Origin: an uncultured Persicobacter sp.
GTDB taxonomy: Bacteria; Bacteroidota; Bacteroidia; Cytophagales; Cyclobacteriaceae
Length of the DNA stretch: 64,000 nt
NCBI GenBank assembly: GCA_947498325.1
Contig: CANMKE010000014.1
Span: forward strand, 1-64,000
Direction: 5' to 3'
Below the pieces are notes generated by a model that was not told the origin of the DNA, did not search any database, and was given only the letters and a program-made list of their open reading frames with translations. Every line of letters begins with the position of its first letter. The stretch's first letter is position 1. This document shows, piece by piece, positions 11,011 through 18,776 of the stretch. Made by a program: the position numbers and the translations under genes.

Positions 11011-12126
11011 ATGACGACTATATTTTTTATCTGGTCTTCGGTTCAGAGTTTAATCACCGGCCTTTTGGTGCTCTTCATCAAGAAGTCGAAACTCAACTGG
11101 ACACTTGCCGCCACTTTTTTTGTTTCAGCCATTAATATTTATCATCAATATTTATTTCGGTTTACGGAAGCCAAATTCACCATGTCGCGCTTTATCGCTT
11201 TGCCCGACCTTTTTGACTTTGCCCTGCCCGCACTGATTTTCCTGTATGTCAAGTCTTACCTCGGCAAAAACAGCCCCAAAGACAAAGATTACCTGTATTT
11301 TGCCCCTGCGGCGATTTTCCTGGCATCGGCAGTCGCTTATGTCCTTTCCTTTGAGCATTTTACTTTCAATAATTATATCCGATCGACCTTTCACAGCGTC
11401 GTGTTAATTGCGCTGGTATTTTGGAAAGGCTATATTTTTACCCAACTTTCCTATTTAATCAAGGAGGTGAAGCAAGCCATTCCCGAGAAGCAACAGCAGC
11501 AGCTGGACTGGCCAAAAATTTTACACTATTTTGTAGGCGTGATCCTCTATACAGCAATTGTGCAGGCTATTTTCTTGCTGGTCATTATGGAACACTGGTC
11601 CTATGAGGTGATCAATGATATTCGTGTGATTTTCAACCTGAATTATATAATTTTTAATTCAAGTCTCATCATTGTTTCTCTATTTTTTGTGATTAAATAT
11701 CCGAAAATACTGGCAGGGAAATTATCGATAAAACAGGCGAGCAACCCACTTTCTGTAGCCATGAGTTCTTCCCTGCAACGGAAAATTGACAAACTGTTCA
11801 ATGTTGATAAAATTCATACCAATACGGAGCTCAATGAAGTGAAACTGGCCGAAGAGCTGGGTATTCAAAAGTATATGCTTTCCAAATATTTGAACGACCA
11901 GGTGGGAGTTACTTTTAATGAATTGCTGAATCAGAAACGGGTCGAGGAAGCACAGCGCATCTTCAAGGAATCCATTGATGAGGAAGTGAAGAATTTTGGA
12001 GTCGCCATTGACAGCGGATTTAAAACAGAGTCGGTCTTTTATGTCAATTTCAAAAAAATTACAGGCATGACACCCAATCAGTATAAAAAGCAGCTGCGTG
12101 ATGAACGAGAAGGCGTGAAAGCCTAA
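11011..12126 (+). CDS. AraC-family regulator with seven-helix membrane domain
   Basis: Membrane-anchored transcription regulator of 371 residues. Residues 1-235 hold about seven hydrophobic segments (for example FFIWSSVQSLITGLLVLFI, ALPALIFLYV, YLYFAPAAIFLASAVAY, LHYFVGVILYTAIVQAIF, SLIIVSLFFVIKY), an arrangement like 7TM receptor modules. Residues about 262-365 form an AraC-type double helix-turn-helix: LAEELGIQKYMLSKYLND is the first and FGVAIDSGFKTESVFYVNFKKITG the second. It should sense a signal at the cytoplasmic membrane and bind DNA directly. It lies after locus A on the same strand, separated by a terminator. It may control locus A or the GH97/sulfatase cluster, but nothing in the sequence proves either target. 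Confidence 0.85.
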   Translation: MTTIFFIWSSVQSLITGLLVLFIKKSKLNWTLAATFFVSAINIYHQYLFRFTEAKFTMSRFIALPDLFDFALPALIFLYVKSYLGKNSPKDKDYLYFAPAAIFLASAVAYVLSFEHFTFNNYIRSTFHSVVLIALVFWKGYIFTQLSYLIKEVKQAIPEKQQQQLDWPKILHYFVGVILYTAIVQAIFLLVIMEHWSYEVINDIRVIFNLNYIIFNSSLIIVSLFFVIKYPKILAGKLSIKQASNPLSVAMSSSLQRKIDKLFNVDKIHTNTELNEVKLAEELGIQKYMLSKYLNDQVGVTFNELLNQKRVEEAQRIFKESIDEEVKNFGVAIDSGFKTESVFYVNFKKITGMTPNQYKKQLRDEREGVKA

Positions 12127-12192
12127 ACGTAATTCACCGGGAGGAATGTTGATGTCATTAAGTTGTCAGTAATTAAAAGTTGACCTTATGAT

Positions 12193-12834
12193 ATGAAGTA
12201 TGCCATCTTAATTATAACTATGAGCATATTCAGCTATTTTTCAAAAAAGAATAATAAAACAGAATCTACAACTGCGAAATCTAAACTTGAAATTTTTCCT
12301 CCGAATTTAAGTTATGATGAGCAAATTAAAGTTTTTAAATCTTTAGGTTACGACTTTGCCAAAGGAGTAACTAAGGAGATGATTTTAAGGGATGCTTACG
12401 AAATGACCTGGGAAGAGGAAACTGAACAACATCTTGAAAACAACCCTTTTTCTGTACTTTACTATTTTTATGGATGGAGAGATTCAGCTGTATCAGGTTA
12501 TAATTACACAGATGAGTGCATTTGGTTTGATTTAGAATTCTTCGACCCAAATTCACAATATAAATGGTTCATGGAACGTATGGGGGTAATAACAAAAGGA
12601 GAACTATACTATTCGGAAATCGAAATAAGTGCAGACGATGAAAATTACGAATGGATTTCGTTTAAAGTCAATGGGCAATTAAAAAAATGGAAATTAGAAA
12701 AAGTTGGTTTTATTGATGATTCATTTGTTCAAAGATTTTCTTATTTACCTAAAGAGTTTGATACGAAGGGAAGGTATACATATTTTGATAATGGCGGACA
12801 ACAGAACTCAAAGATGGACATATACTTGGGATAA
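12193..12834 (+). CDS. Hypothetical protein, AT-rich islet
   Basis: 213 residues that I do not recognise. The N-terminus MKYAILIITMSIFSYFSKK could be a weak membrane anchor or signal. The body is acidic and rich in aromatic residues (EECT-free, with segments such as YYFYGWRDSAVSGYNY and YKWFMERMG), typical of a compact soluble domain. Base composition is clearly more AT-rich than the flanking PUL genes, which suggests recent acquisition. The stop codon overlaps the start of the next small gene (TAATG), so the two are probably translated together. Cargo of a gene cassette, such as an immunity-like or stress protein, is possible but unsupported. Confidence 0.7.
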   Translation: MKYAILIITMSIFSYFSKKNNKTESTTAKSKLEIFPPNLSYDEQIKVFKSLGYDFAKGVTKEMILRDAYEMTWEEETEQHLENNPFSVLYYFYGWRDSAVSGYNYTDECIWFDLEFFDPNSQYKWFMERMGVITKGELYYSEIEISADDENYEWISFKVNGQLKKWKLEKVGFIDDSFVQRFSYLPKEFDTKGRYTYFDNGGQQNSKMDIYLG

Positions 12835-13031
12835 TGGCTATTGAATACTTCATAATTCACTCGCTCGGATTTTATATTTATTGGGCGACGTCACTTAATT
12901 TCAGAAGTGACGGACAACTAATATTTGGTGCTGTGACAAGTTTTCCAGCAAGTAGCTCCGGATTTGTAACCTTAGGAATATTAATTGATTCAGTAAAAGA
13001 AAAACCTGTTGACAGGGGCAGAAATGAATAA
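12834..13031 (+). CDS. Small hydrophobic hypothetical protein
   Basis: 65 residues, rich in aromatic and hydrophobic amino acids (FIIHSLGFYIYWA, then FPASSSGFVTLGILI), so probably membrane associated. Its start overlaps the stop of the previous gene by one base (TAATG), a common sign of translational coupling. No family recognised. It shares the AT-rich composition of the islet. A chance open frame cannot be excluded at this length. Confidence 0.4.
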   Translation: MAIEYFIIHSLGFYIYWATSLNFRSDGQLIFGAVTSFPASSSGFVTLGILIDSVKEKPVDRGRNE

Positions 13032-13233
13032 AGAAAAAAAGAACGATTTAGCAATACGGTATATAGCAAATAAGGCGATCGGTGGTTTACGAAAGTTCAG
13101 AACTATTTACAAACACCGCCAAATCGTTGATGTGGTTTTTACAATGAATAATTTAAAAACAAAATACAACGACTTGGCTCAGTGCAAATTGGAAAGCTTA
13201 TCGCTTTCTACTGCCCTTTTTGCCATATATTAA
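13024..13233 (+). CDS. Doubtful small ORF overlapping an attC-like palindrome
   Basis: 69 codons from ATG at 13024 (MNKEKKNDLAIRYIANKAIGG). The first 40 residues are basic and plausible. The last 25 codons run through the imperfect palindrome at 13164-13242, which suggests that the tail, or the whole frame, is not selected as protein. It overlaps the end of the previous small gene by 8 bp. Confidence 0.25.
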   Translation: MNKEKKNDLAIRYIANKAIGGLRKFRTIYKHRQIVDVVFTMNNLKTKYNDLAQCKLESLSLSTALFAIY

Positions 13234-13242
13234 ACGTTAGCA
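13164..13242 (+). repeat. attC-like imperfect palindrome
   Basis: About 79 bp that fold into a long interrupted stem: AACG (13168) with CGTT (13235), TGGC with GCCA, CAGT with ACTG, and GAAAGC with GCTTTC around a TTATC loop. One arm has extra unpaired bases. The ends ATACAAC and GTTAGCA resemble the integron core sites RYYYAAC and GTTRRRY with one and two mismatches. Length and asymmetry fit an integron attC site. No integrase gene is visible, and the core mismatches leave doubt. Confidence 0.4.
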
Positions 13243-13274
13243 TTCTTGAAGTGTGTGAGTTAAGCAAGATTTAA

Positions 13275-14087
13275 ATGAATCAAATCGAAAAACCAATACA
13301 TAGAAGTTCTTTACGAAGAAAAATAGGACGAGAGTATTATATATTAAAAAGGAAAGTTGAATGGATTTTGGGAGATAAAATATATTCAAAAACAAAAAGT
13401 GACTTTAAATATAAAAATATCGTCTTTTCTCATAAGTCAGTAATTTTACGAAAACTTAAGGATGTTGATATGTATTTGCAAGATAATAAACGTAAAAATT
13501 TAGATATTGCTATAAATCATATTAATAAAATAATAATCAAGCCAGGTGAGACATTTTCAATATGGAGGCTAGTAGGACGTCCGACTAAAGCAAAAGGCTA
13601 CCAAGATGGGCTTGTTCTTATTCAAGGAGGAATTGGGAAAGATGTTGGAGGAGGATTGTGCCAATTAGGGAATCTGTTGTTTTGGATTTTTGCTCATTCT
13701 CCATTAGTAATAAAAGAACGATATAGACACGGATTTGATGTTTTCCCTGACGTAAATAGAAAAGTTCCATTTGGTGCAGGAGCAACCTTGTCTTATAATT
13801 ATATTGATTTACAAGTCAAAAATGAAACTGAGAATGTTTTTCAAATAAATCTTTGGCTTGATGATAAATATTTAAATGGGGAATTATTGAGTAAGGAAAA
13901 GATTAAAAGTAAATATCGGATAGAGGAACGAAATCATTCAATGAAACAACAATTTTGGGGAGGATATTCTCGACATAACCAGATTTTTCAAATAGAAGAT
14001 AATGAAGATGGAGAAAAAGAAAAACTTTTGGTTGAAAACCATGCAATAATGATGTATAATCCTTTCATCGAGAGCAAGAAGTTATAG
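13275..14087 (+). CDS. VanW family protein
   Basis: 270 residues with the VanW domain at about 85-195: the motif KPGETFSIWRLVGRPTKAKGY is followed by GGIGKDVGGGLCQLGNLLFW and the hydrophilic HGFDVFPDVNRKVPFGAGA segment. VanW was named from glycopeptide-resistance clusters, but its biochemical role is not established. Many non-resistance homologues exist. There is no signal peptide, and the N-terminal 80 residues are strongly basic. Composition is AT-rich like the rest of the islet. The gene begins 33 bp after the attC-like site and is followed at 14090-14098 by AATGCTAAC, the inverse of GTTAGCATT at 13236-13244, so it sits between 9-bp inverted repeats. Confidence 0.85.
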   Translation: MNQIEKPIHRSSLRRKIGREYYILKRKVEWILGDKIYSKTKSDFKYKNIVFSHKSVILRKLKDVDMYLQDNKRKNLDIAINHINKIIIKPGETFSIWRLVGRPTKAKGYQDGLVLIQGGIGKDVGGGLCQLGNLLFWIFAHSPLVIKERYRHGFDVFPDVNRKVPFGAGATLSYNYIDLQVKNETENVFQINLWLDDKYLNGELLSKEKIKSKYRIEERNHSMKQQFWGGYSRHNQIFQIEDNEDGEKEKLLVENHAIMMYNPFIESKKL

Positions 14088-14254
14088 CGAAATGCTAACT
14101 AATTATAAACGTTATGCGGGGTGAAGTGATTAATTTAGTTGAAAGTGAAATATACAACGATAGTGATAACTTGAAAGGAAAGTGGGTTGATACATGCCAC
14201 TAATCATATACAAACACGCTGGCCCCAATTGCTGATAAATACACTTTGAAATAG
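14088..14254. other. Spacer between VanW gene and HAD remnant
   Basis: This stretch contains AATGCTAAC and AAACGTTATGC within 30 bp. Both resemble the core-type ends of the attC-like site, but they are too close together to form a full attC. A 30-codon frame beginning at the ATG of GTTATGCGG has no recognisable function. Confidence 0.3.
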
Positions 14255-14474
14255 AAATCCCTCATTGTATTTGACATCGATGGAACATTAACTGATAGTG
14301 TAAATCAACAGCAGCAAGCCTTTTCTAAAACTTTGTTTGAAATCAGAGTTAGTGAAATATTTTCTGAAATTAAAAACATTCAAGCATCAAACAGATAGCT
14401 TCATTTCAAGTGAAATCTATGAGAATAATCTTGAGAGATCTTTCTGTAATTCTTTACGTCTAACACAATGCTGA
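14255..14474 (+). pseudogene. Frameshifted HAD-family hydrolase remnant
   Basis: From 14255 one frame reads KSLIVFDIDGTLTDSVNQQQ, the motif I of HAD phosphatases (DxDGT with the nucleophilic Asp), and continues to a stop at 14396-14398. From about 14379 the next frame continues as FKHQTDSFISSEIYENN and stops at 14472. No start codon precedes the first part (TAG directly upstream), and the cap and motifs II-IV are missing. This is a decayed 5-prime fragment, broken by at least one frameshift. It sits at the end of the AT-rich islet. Confidence 0.75.
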
Positions 14475-14637
14475 TTTCACAGGTTGTTCCCCTTGAAATA
14501 TTTAAATTGTTATGGGATTAGTTAGGGGTGATACCTCTTCAAGTATCCCAAAATCAGCGCAATGCTACCTTTAATCCTTGACTAAATTGGATCGGGAGTG
14601 TGCCATCTGTGCTTTTTCTTTGGCGTTTGATCCACAA

Positions 14638-14673
14638 AAAAATAGGCCATAGCATTAGCTATGGCCTATTTTT
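14638..14673 (-). terminator. Intrinsic terminator of sulfatase operon
   Basis: A 16-bp perfect stem (AAAAATAGGCCATAGC / GCTATGGCCTATTTTT) with loop ATTA lies 28 bp after the sulfatase stop. It has T-runs in both directions, so it may work on both strands. The 160 bp to its left (14475-14637) hold nothing I recognise. Confidence 0.85.
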
Positions 14674-14700
14674 AAACGGTCAACTTATTTTTAGGAGGTA

Positions 14701-16143
14701 TCAGTTGAGTAAGGGATTCATTTTTTTGCCATAATATGGGTAAGTGTCGAAAAGATGTTCGCCTTTATGGAGGGTCGGATCTTTTGTTTTTTCCCGCCAG
14801 TGGAGGAGTTGTTTGGCCATTGCTTTCACCGTCTTTTTGTAGGCGGGCAGATCTGCCAGATTATTGACCTGGTCGGGGTCGTCGGAAATATGGTAAAGCT
14901 CATATTTTGGACGTTTGCCCACGGCCCATTGGTAAATTTTGCGACTCGGTTCCATGTTCAGGAGCAGGTCTTTGGTGGGGCTGGCATCAATATCTCCGAA
15001 GCGGTTGCCATCCGTTAGGGGGGCGCCTGCGGGATAGCGGTCAGGGAACAGGTTTTCGATCAGCAAAAACGAGTGATTTCTGATGGCCCGCATTGGGTAG
15101 GCCAGGTTATGGTTCCGCACATAGGCGTGTCTTTCACGTTCAAGATAAATTTCCTCCCTCCGCTCAAAAGCCGTATTTTTTATCAGTGGCAAAAGGCTCT
15201 TCCCCTGGTAGCTCGCTGGAATATCAAGCCCTGCAAGTTCAAGAAAGGTTGGGGCAAGGTCAATCAGGTTAATAAAGCTATGCTCTGTTTTTCCTGCTGA
15301 ATGGAGGTCGCTGCCCATCGCCATGGCCAAGGGGACTTTCGTGCCACTATCGTAGCAATTGGCTTTACTCCGTGGAAAGGGCATGCCGTTGTCGCTGGTG
15401 ATGACAATCAGGGTGTTGTCGAGTAATTTCTTGCGCTGCAGCACTTCAAGGATACTGCCGATATCGTAATCAAACCGCTGGACTTCATAATAATAATCTG
15501 CCAGGTCACTTTTTACAATATCATCGTCAGGCAAAAAAGCGGGGACAGTAATGTCGGAAATGTTCATGCCAGCACGTTTGCCCATACCTTCGGTATAAGG
15601 CCGATGCGGATCACGGCTCCCGTACCAGAAACAAAAGGGCTGATTTTCGGGGAGATTTTCAAAGAAAGGTTTGAAATGATCTACCCGATGCCCAGCAGGG
15701 TTATGGGTATATCCCCCCTGGGTATGGTCGCCAGGAGCCCATCCTTTTTCTTGATAGGCGACGGCATAACCGGCCTGTTCAAGCAGGGCAGTGTAGGTTA
15801 CGAATGATTTGTTCAGGCTGCCCCACAAATTGGCACCTTCTTCCAGCCCGTGAACGTAGCGGCCAGTGAGGATTCCCGCTCGGGAGGGCGTGCAGGAAGG
15901 TGCCGCCACATAGGCTTCGCTGAAGAGTACTCCTGAGGAAGCTACACGGTCGAAATTTGGGGTTTTTACAGTTAGGTCGCCATAAATTCCCGCATGTGGA
16001 AACGACCAGTCATCTGCGAGGATCAGCAGGATGTTCGGCCGTTTGTTTTGTGGCTGTGCCTGTCCAAAATGGGGGAACAGCCACAGTGCAAGGGAAGCGA
16101 GCAACAGCCGCTGCAAGCTCCCTATTTTTGTGGAATGATTCAT
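14701..16143 (-). CDS. S1-family sulfatase
   Basis: Formylglycine-dependent sulfatase of 480 residues that would remove sulfate esters (or N-sulfate) from glycans. A signal peptide covers about 1-29 (LLLASLALWLFPHFGQAQ). The metal-binding start RPNILLILADDW gives Asp43/Asp44, and the maturation motif is Cys84-Thr-Pro-Ser-Arg. Cysteine in this motif needs an anaerobic-type or FGE-type maturase encoded elsewhere. The second metal site is in IVITSDNGMPF. The start is the ATG of MNHSTKIG, 4 bp after the GH97 stop. The longer upstream frame would overlap GH97. The pair is therefore one operon, which suggests a sulfated substrate for both enzymes. Overall it resembles sulfoglucosamine sulfohydrolase-like S1 members, but the subfamily is uncertain. 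Confidence 0.93.
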   Translation of the reverse strand: MNHSTKIGSLQRLLLASLALWLFPHFGQAQPQNKRPNILLILADDWSFPHAGIYGDLTVKTPNFDRVASSGVLFSEAYVAAPSCTPSRAGILTGRYVHGLEEGANLWGSLNKSFVTYTALLEQAGYAVAYQEKGWAPGDHTQGGYTHNPAGHRVDHFKPFFENLPENQPFCFWYGSRDPHRPYTEGMGKRAGMNISDITVPAFLPDDDIVKSDLADYYYEVQRFDYDIGSILEVLQRKKLLDNTLIVITSDNGMPFPRSKANCYDSGTKVPLAMAMGSDLHSAGKTEHSFINLIDLAPTFLELAGLDIPASYQGKSLLPLIKNTAFERREEIYLERERHAYVRNHNLAYPMRAIRNHSFLLIENLFPDRYPAGAPLTDGNRFGDIDASPTKDLLLNMEPSRKIYQWAVGKRPKYELYHISDDPDQVNNLADLPAYKKTVKAMAKQLLHWREKTKDPTLHKGEHLFDTYPYYGKKMNPLLN

Positions 16144-16147
16144 AGGT

Positions 16148-18187
16148 TTAATTCTTGGCAATAGAACGGTTAGCTGGGGATACAATGGCCGTGAATCCGC
16201 CTCCTTTCTTCATGGTGATGGAAAGGGGCGCTTCCTGGTTCATTGATCGGTTAGAAACGTGGCATTTTTCTGGCGACGAATCATAGTCGGTATCCTCGGC
16301 ATCGGCAAAAATATCGAGGTTCATCTTTTCTATGCCCAGTTCGGCAAGGGAAAGTTCCACGGTACGCTCCTGCTGGCTGTTGATTCCTCCGATAAACCAT
16401 TGGTCACCATGTTTTCGTGCCATCACAATATATTCCCCAAATTTAGCATCCAGCACTTTAACGTCCTCCCAAACAGTAGGAACTTTATTCAAAAATTCAA
16501 AGGCAGGGTTTCCTTCATAGTTCTCTGGCAGGTCGGCCAACATTTGCCACGGGCTGAAAAGCACCACGTACAAGGCCAGCTGATGGGACAGGGTGCTGTG
16601 AACACGTCGGTTTCTGCCATCATCCTTAGGGTGCCAGGGCGTCAGGTTTGGACGGTGCTTGTCGAGTTTGATATCAAAAATTCCCGGCGTATAATCCATA
16701 GGGCCTGAAAGCATACGTGTGTAAGCGACATCTACGGCATGGCCTACCGGCAAACCTTCCGACCAGGCTTCCATCTCCATTCCGCGTACCGCTTCAGCAG
16801 TAATATAGTTTGGATAGGTCCGTTCGGTACCCGAGGGCATAACGGGCTCATGAATATTGATCATGATTTGGTGCTTTTCCGCTTCCTCGAGCACCTTTAC
16901 GTGGTGTTGTGAAAGTCGCTGGCCATGTCGCCATTCTGTCATGGGGCCTGAATAGCCCGTTTTTATCGAACGGATGCCGAGGTCCTCACACTGTTGCATG
17001 GCTACGGCCATTTCCCGCTCATAGCGTTCATACATTCCAGCGGTTTCGTGGTGCATCATCAGTTCCACCCCACGATCCTGGGCATATTTCGCCACCGCCT
17101 TCAGGTCATAATCACTTGCTTGCTGAACAAAACTGTAGGCTTCAGCAAAGCCGTCTTTGCCATAGTGGTCCCAGCCCGTGTTCCAGCCTTCCACCAAAAC
17201 GCCTTCAATGCCATTGTCAGCGGCAAAATCGATCAGTGCTTTGGTGCGCTCAGTAGTGGCGGCATGTCGGTCGCCCTCATACCAGGTCAGGTAGCCAATA
17301 TGCATCTCCCACCAGATCCCGAGGTAGCGCATGGGCTTAATCCAGTCGGTATTTTTTATTCTCGAAGGCTCATTCAGGTTCAGTACCAGATGGGAGTCGA
17401 ACAATTGCTGTTCATCTTCGGCAATCAAGATCACCCGCCAGGGAGAAGAGAAAGGGAGCTGGTCCACTTTCACTTCACTGCCGTCCGCCCATGGCACAAG
17501 GTAGCCCTCGAGCAGTTCGTCGCCTGTTTTGCGGAGTTTCATGTCTGGGTAATTCAGGATACCGGCCTGCAGGATCGATACCAGTGGCCCATTTTGTGAT
17601 TTCATGGTCACGGGAATATGGGCAGAATCCATCTCGTTGATCGAGGTATGGTGGTATGTTTTCTGATATTGTTTATTATGTGCCTGCGTCCATAGCGTGG
17701 GCATATTTTCGGCAAAGTGAAAAGTCGCTTTCTCCGTGAGGTTGAAAGGCGTTTTTTCCTGCCATTGCTGAATGGTGTATTGGTAGGCAGCGCCGTCGTT
17801 GTAGACTTTAAAGGTAACGGCAACCTCGGACTGGTTGCTTAGCGTGTAGGTCAGTTTTACGGCATTGAAATGGTCCGTAACCAACGATTTACGACCCAAT
17901 ACGGGTTTCCATTCTTGGTTTTTGCTGAAATTTTCAACCTTCTTAAGCTTCCATTGCAAGTGTTGAGCCTCATTGATGTCGAAGGCCGAAGAATCCATCA
18001 GCAGGCTATTCTTCTTGTAAATTTTGTAAAACGGCTTCCCCTCTTTGTTGAGGTTGACCGATAGCTGTATGCTATTGTCTGGCGAGGCAAGATCCACGGC
18101 GGCATCATTTGGCGCATGAACAATACTGCAACCGCCAATGCTTAAGATTGCAAAAATAAGCAACAGGTATTTGCTGGTGTATTTCAT
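16148..18187 (-). CDS. GH97 glycosidase, inverting-type active site, lipoprotein
   Basis: 679 residues with a lipoprotein signal ending at Cys20 (ILSIGGC). An N-terminal beta-super-sandwich (about 30-285) is followed by a TIM barrel from YLGIWWEMHIGY (about 289) and a C-terminal beta domain, the GH97 architecture. Glu381 (MMHHET) and Glu447 (NIHEP) match the two base glutamates of the inverting SusB type. Glu471 (GMEMEAW) matches the general acid. Where retaining GH97 alpha-galactosidases carry a nucleophilic Asp, this protein has Gly411 (SIKTGYSG). By family knowledge that predicts an inverting alpha-glucosidase-type enzyme; the precise linkage is inference. The gene leads the operon with the sulfatase and is divergent from the giant T9SS protein, which shares its upstream region. 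Confidence 0.93.
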   Translation of the reverse strand: MKYTSKYLLLIFAILSIGGCSIVHAPNDAAVDLASPDNSIQLSVNLNKEGKPFYKIYKKNSLLMDSSAFDINEAQHLQWKLKKVENFSKNQEWKPVLGRKSLVTDHFNAVKLTYTLSNQSEVAVTFKVYNDGAAYQYTIQQWQEKTPFNLTEKATFHFAENMPTLWTQAHNKQYQKTYHHTSINEMDSAHIPVTMKSQNGPLVSILQAGILNYPDMKLRKTGDELLEGYLVPWADGSEVKVDQLPFSSPWRVILIAEDEQQLFDSHLVLNLNEPSRIKNTDWIKPMRYLGIWWEMHIGYLTWYEGDRHAATTERTKALIDFAADNGIEGVLVEGWNTGWDHYGKDGFAEAYSFVQQASDYDLKAVAKYAQDRGVELMMHHETAGMYERYEREMAVAMQQCEDLGIRSIKTGYSGPMTEWRHGQRLSQHHVKVLEEAEKHQIMINIHEPVMPSGTERTYPNYITAEAVRGMEMEAWSEGLPVGHAVDVAYTRMLSGPMDYTPGIFDIKLDKHRPNLTPWHPKDDGRNRRVHSTLSHQLALYVVLFSPWQMLADLPENYEGNPAFEFLNKVPTVWEDVKVLDAKFGEYIVMARKHGDQWFIGGINSQQERTVELSLAELGIEKMNLDIFADAEDTDYDSSPEKCHVSNRSMNQEAPLSITMKKGGGFTAIVSPANRSIAKN

Positions 18188-18776
18188 AGTTGAAAAAAGT
18201 GAATTGATAAAGTTTTTGAGTCAGCATGGATGGCCTTCAACCATTGGAGTGCTTTGCAGGCAGTTGAACAGTTCTTCATACTGATAGAAGCCACTTTAGC
18301 TTGGTGCGCTTCATTTACATTAGCGATGTTAAGAAAATAAGCCACGAAAGCACGACGGATCGTGGCATTTCGACTTCTTATAGGTTAATCAGAAGGTTTA
18401 GGGGTTTGGTTTTTTAGTTAAGTTCCTGAAATTTAGCGGGTTTGTGGGTCGGGCTGAAAAGGAGCATGACGGTACTTTTGTCGGTTACTGAGCAAGTTTC
18501 CCCCTCTTTGAATTGTTCATATTTTCTTTGATTCGACAAAAATTGACAAAAATAAAGGGCTTTCCATCGACTTTTTATTTTTTGGGATGATCCCACAGAA
18601 GGGGCTTGCGCTTATGGATTCGCAAATTCAGTGGGAGAAATCCAGGAAGAGAAGCATTCTAAACGGTGTGGGCATTAGTTTGAGTTAGCGATGCGCCGGC
18701 CTGCCTTCACTCTTGACCATTTGGTGATTGCGAAGGTTTGGAGGCTGCACTATTTTCAATTCAAAGATTTTTTAAT
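18188..18776. promoter_or_regulatory. Divergent promoter region, GH97 operon / giant T9SS protein
   Basis: About 590 bp between divergent genes with no supportable ORF. It contains a tandem direct repeat, GACAAAAATT-GACAAAAATA, at 18535-18554 with a 10-bp period (one helical turn), and a hairpin GCCACGA / TCGTGGC at 18341-18366. The tandem repeat is a candidate site for an AraC-type or similar regulator serving both directions. That role is inference. Confidence 0.4.

Noticed and set aside
14100-14130. Second full attC site after the VanW gene
   Set aside because: AATGCTAAC and GTTATGC are only about 27 bases apart, too short for an attC fold, so only the core-like pieces are noted.
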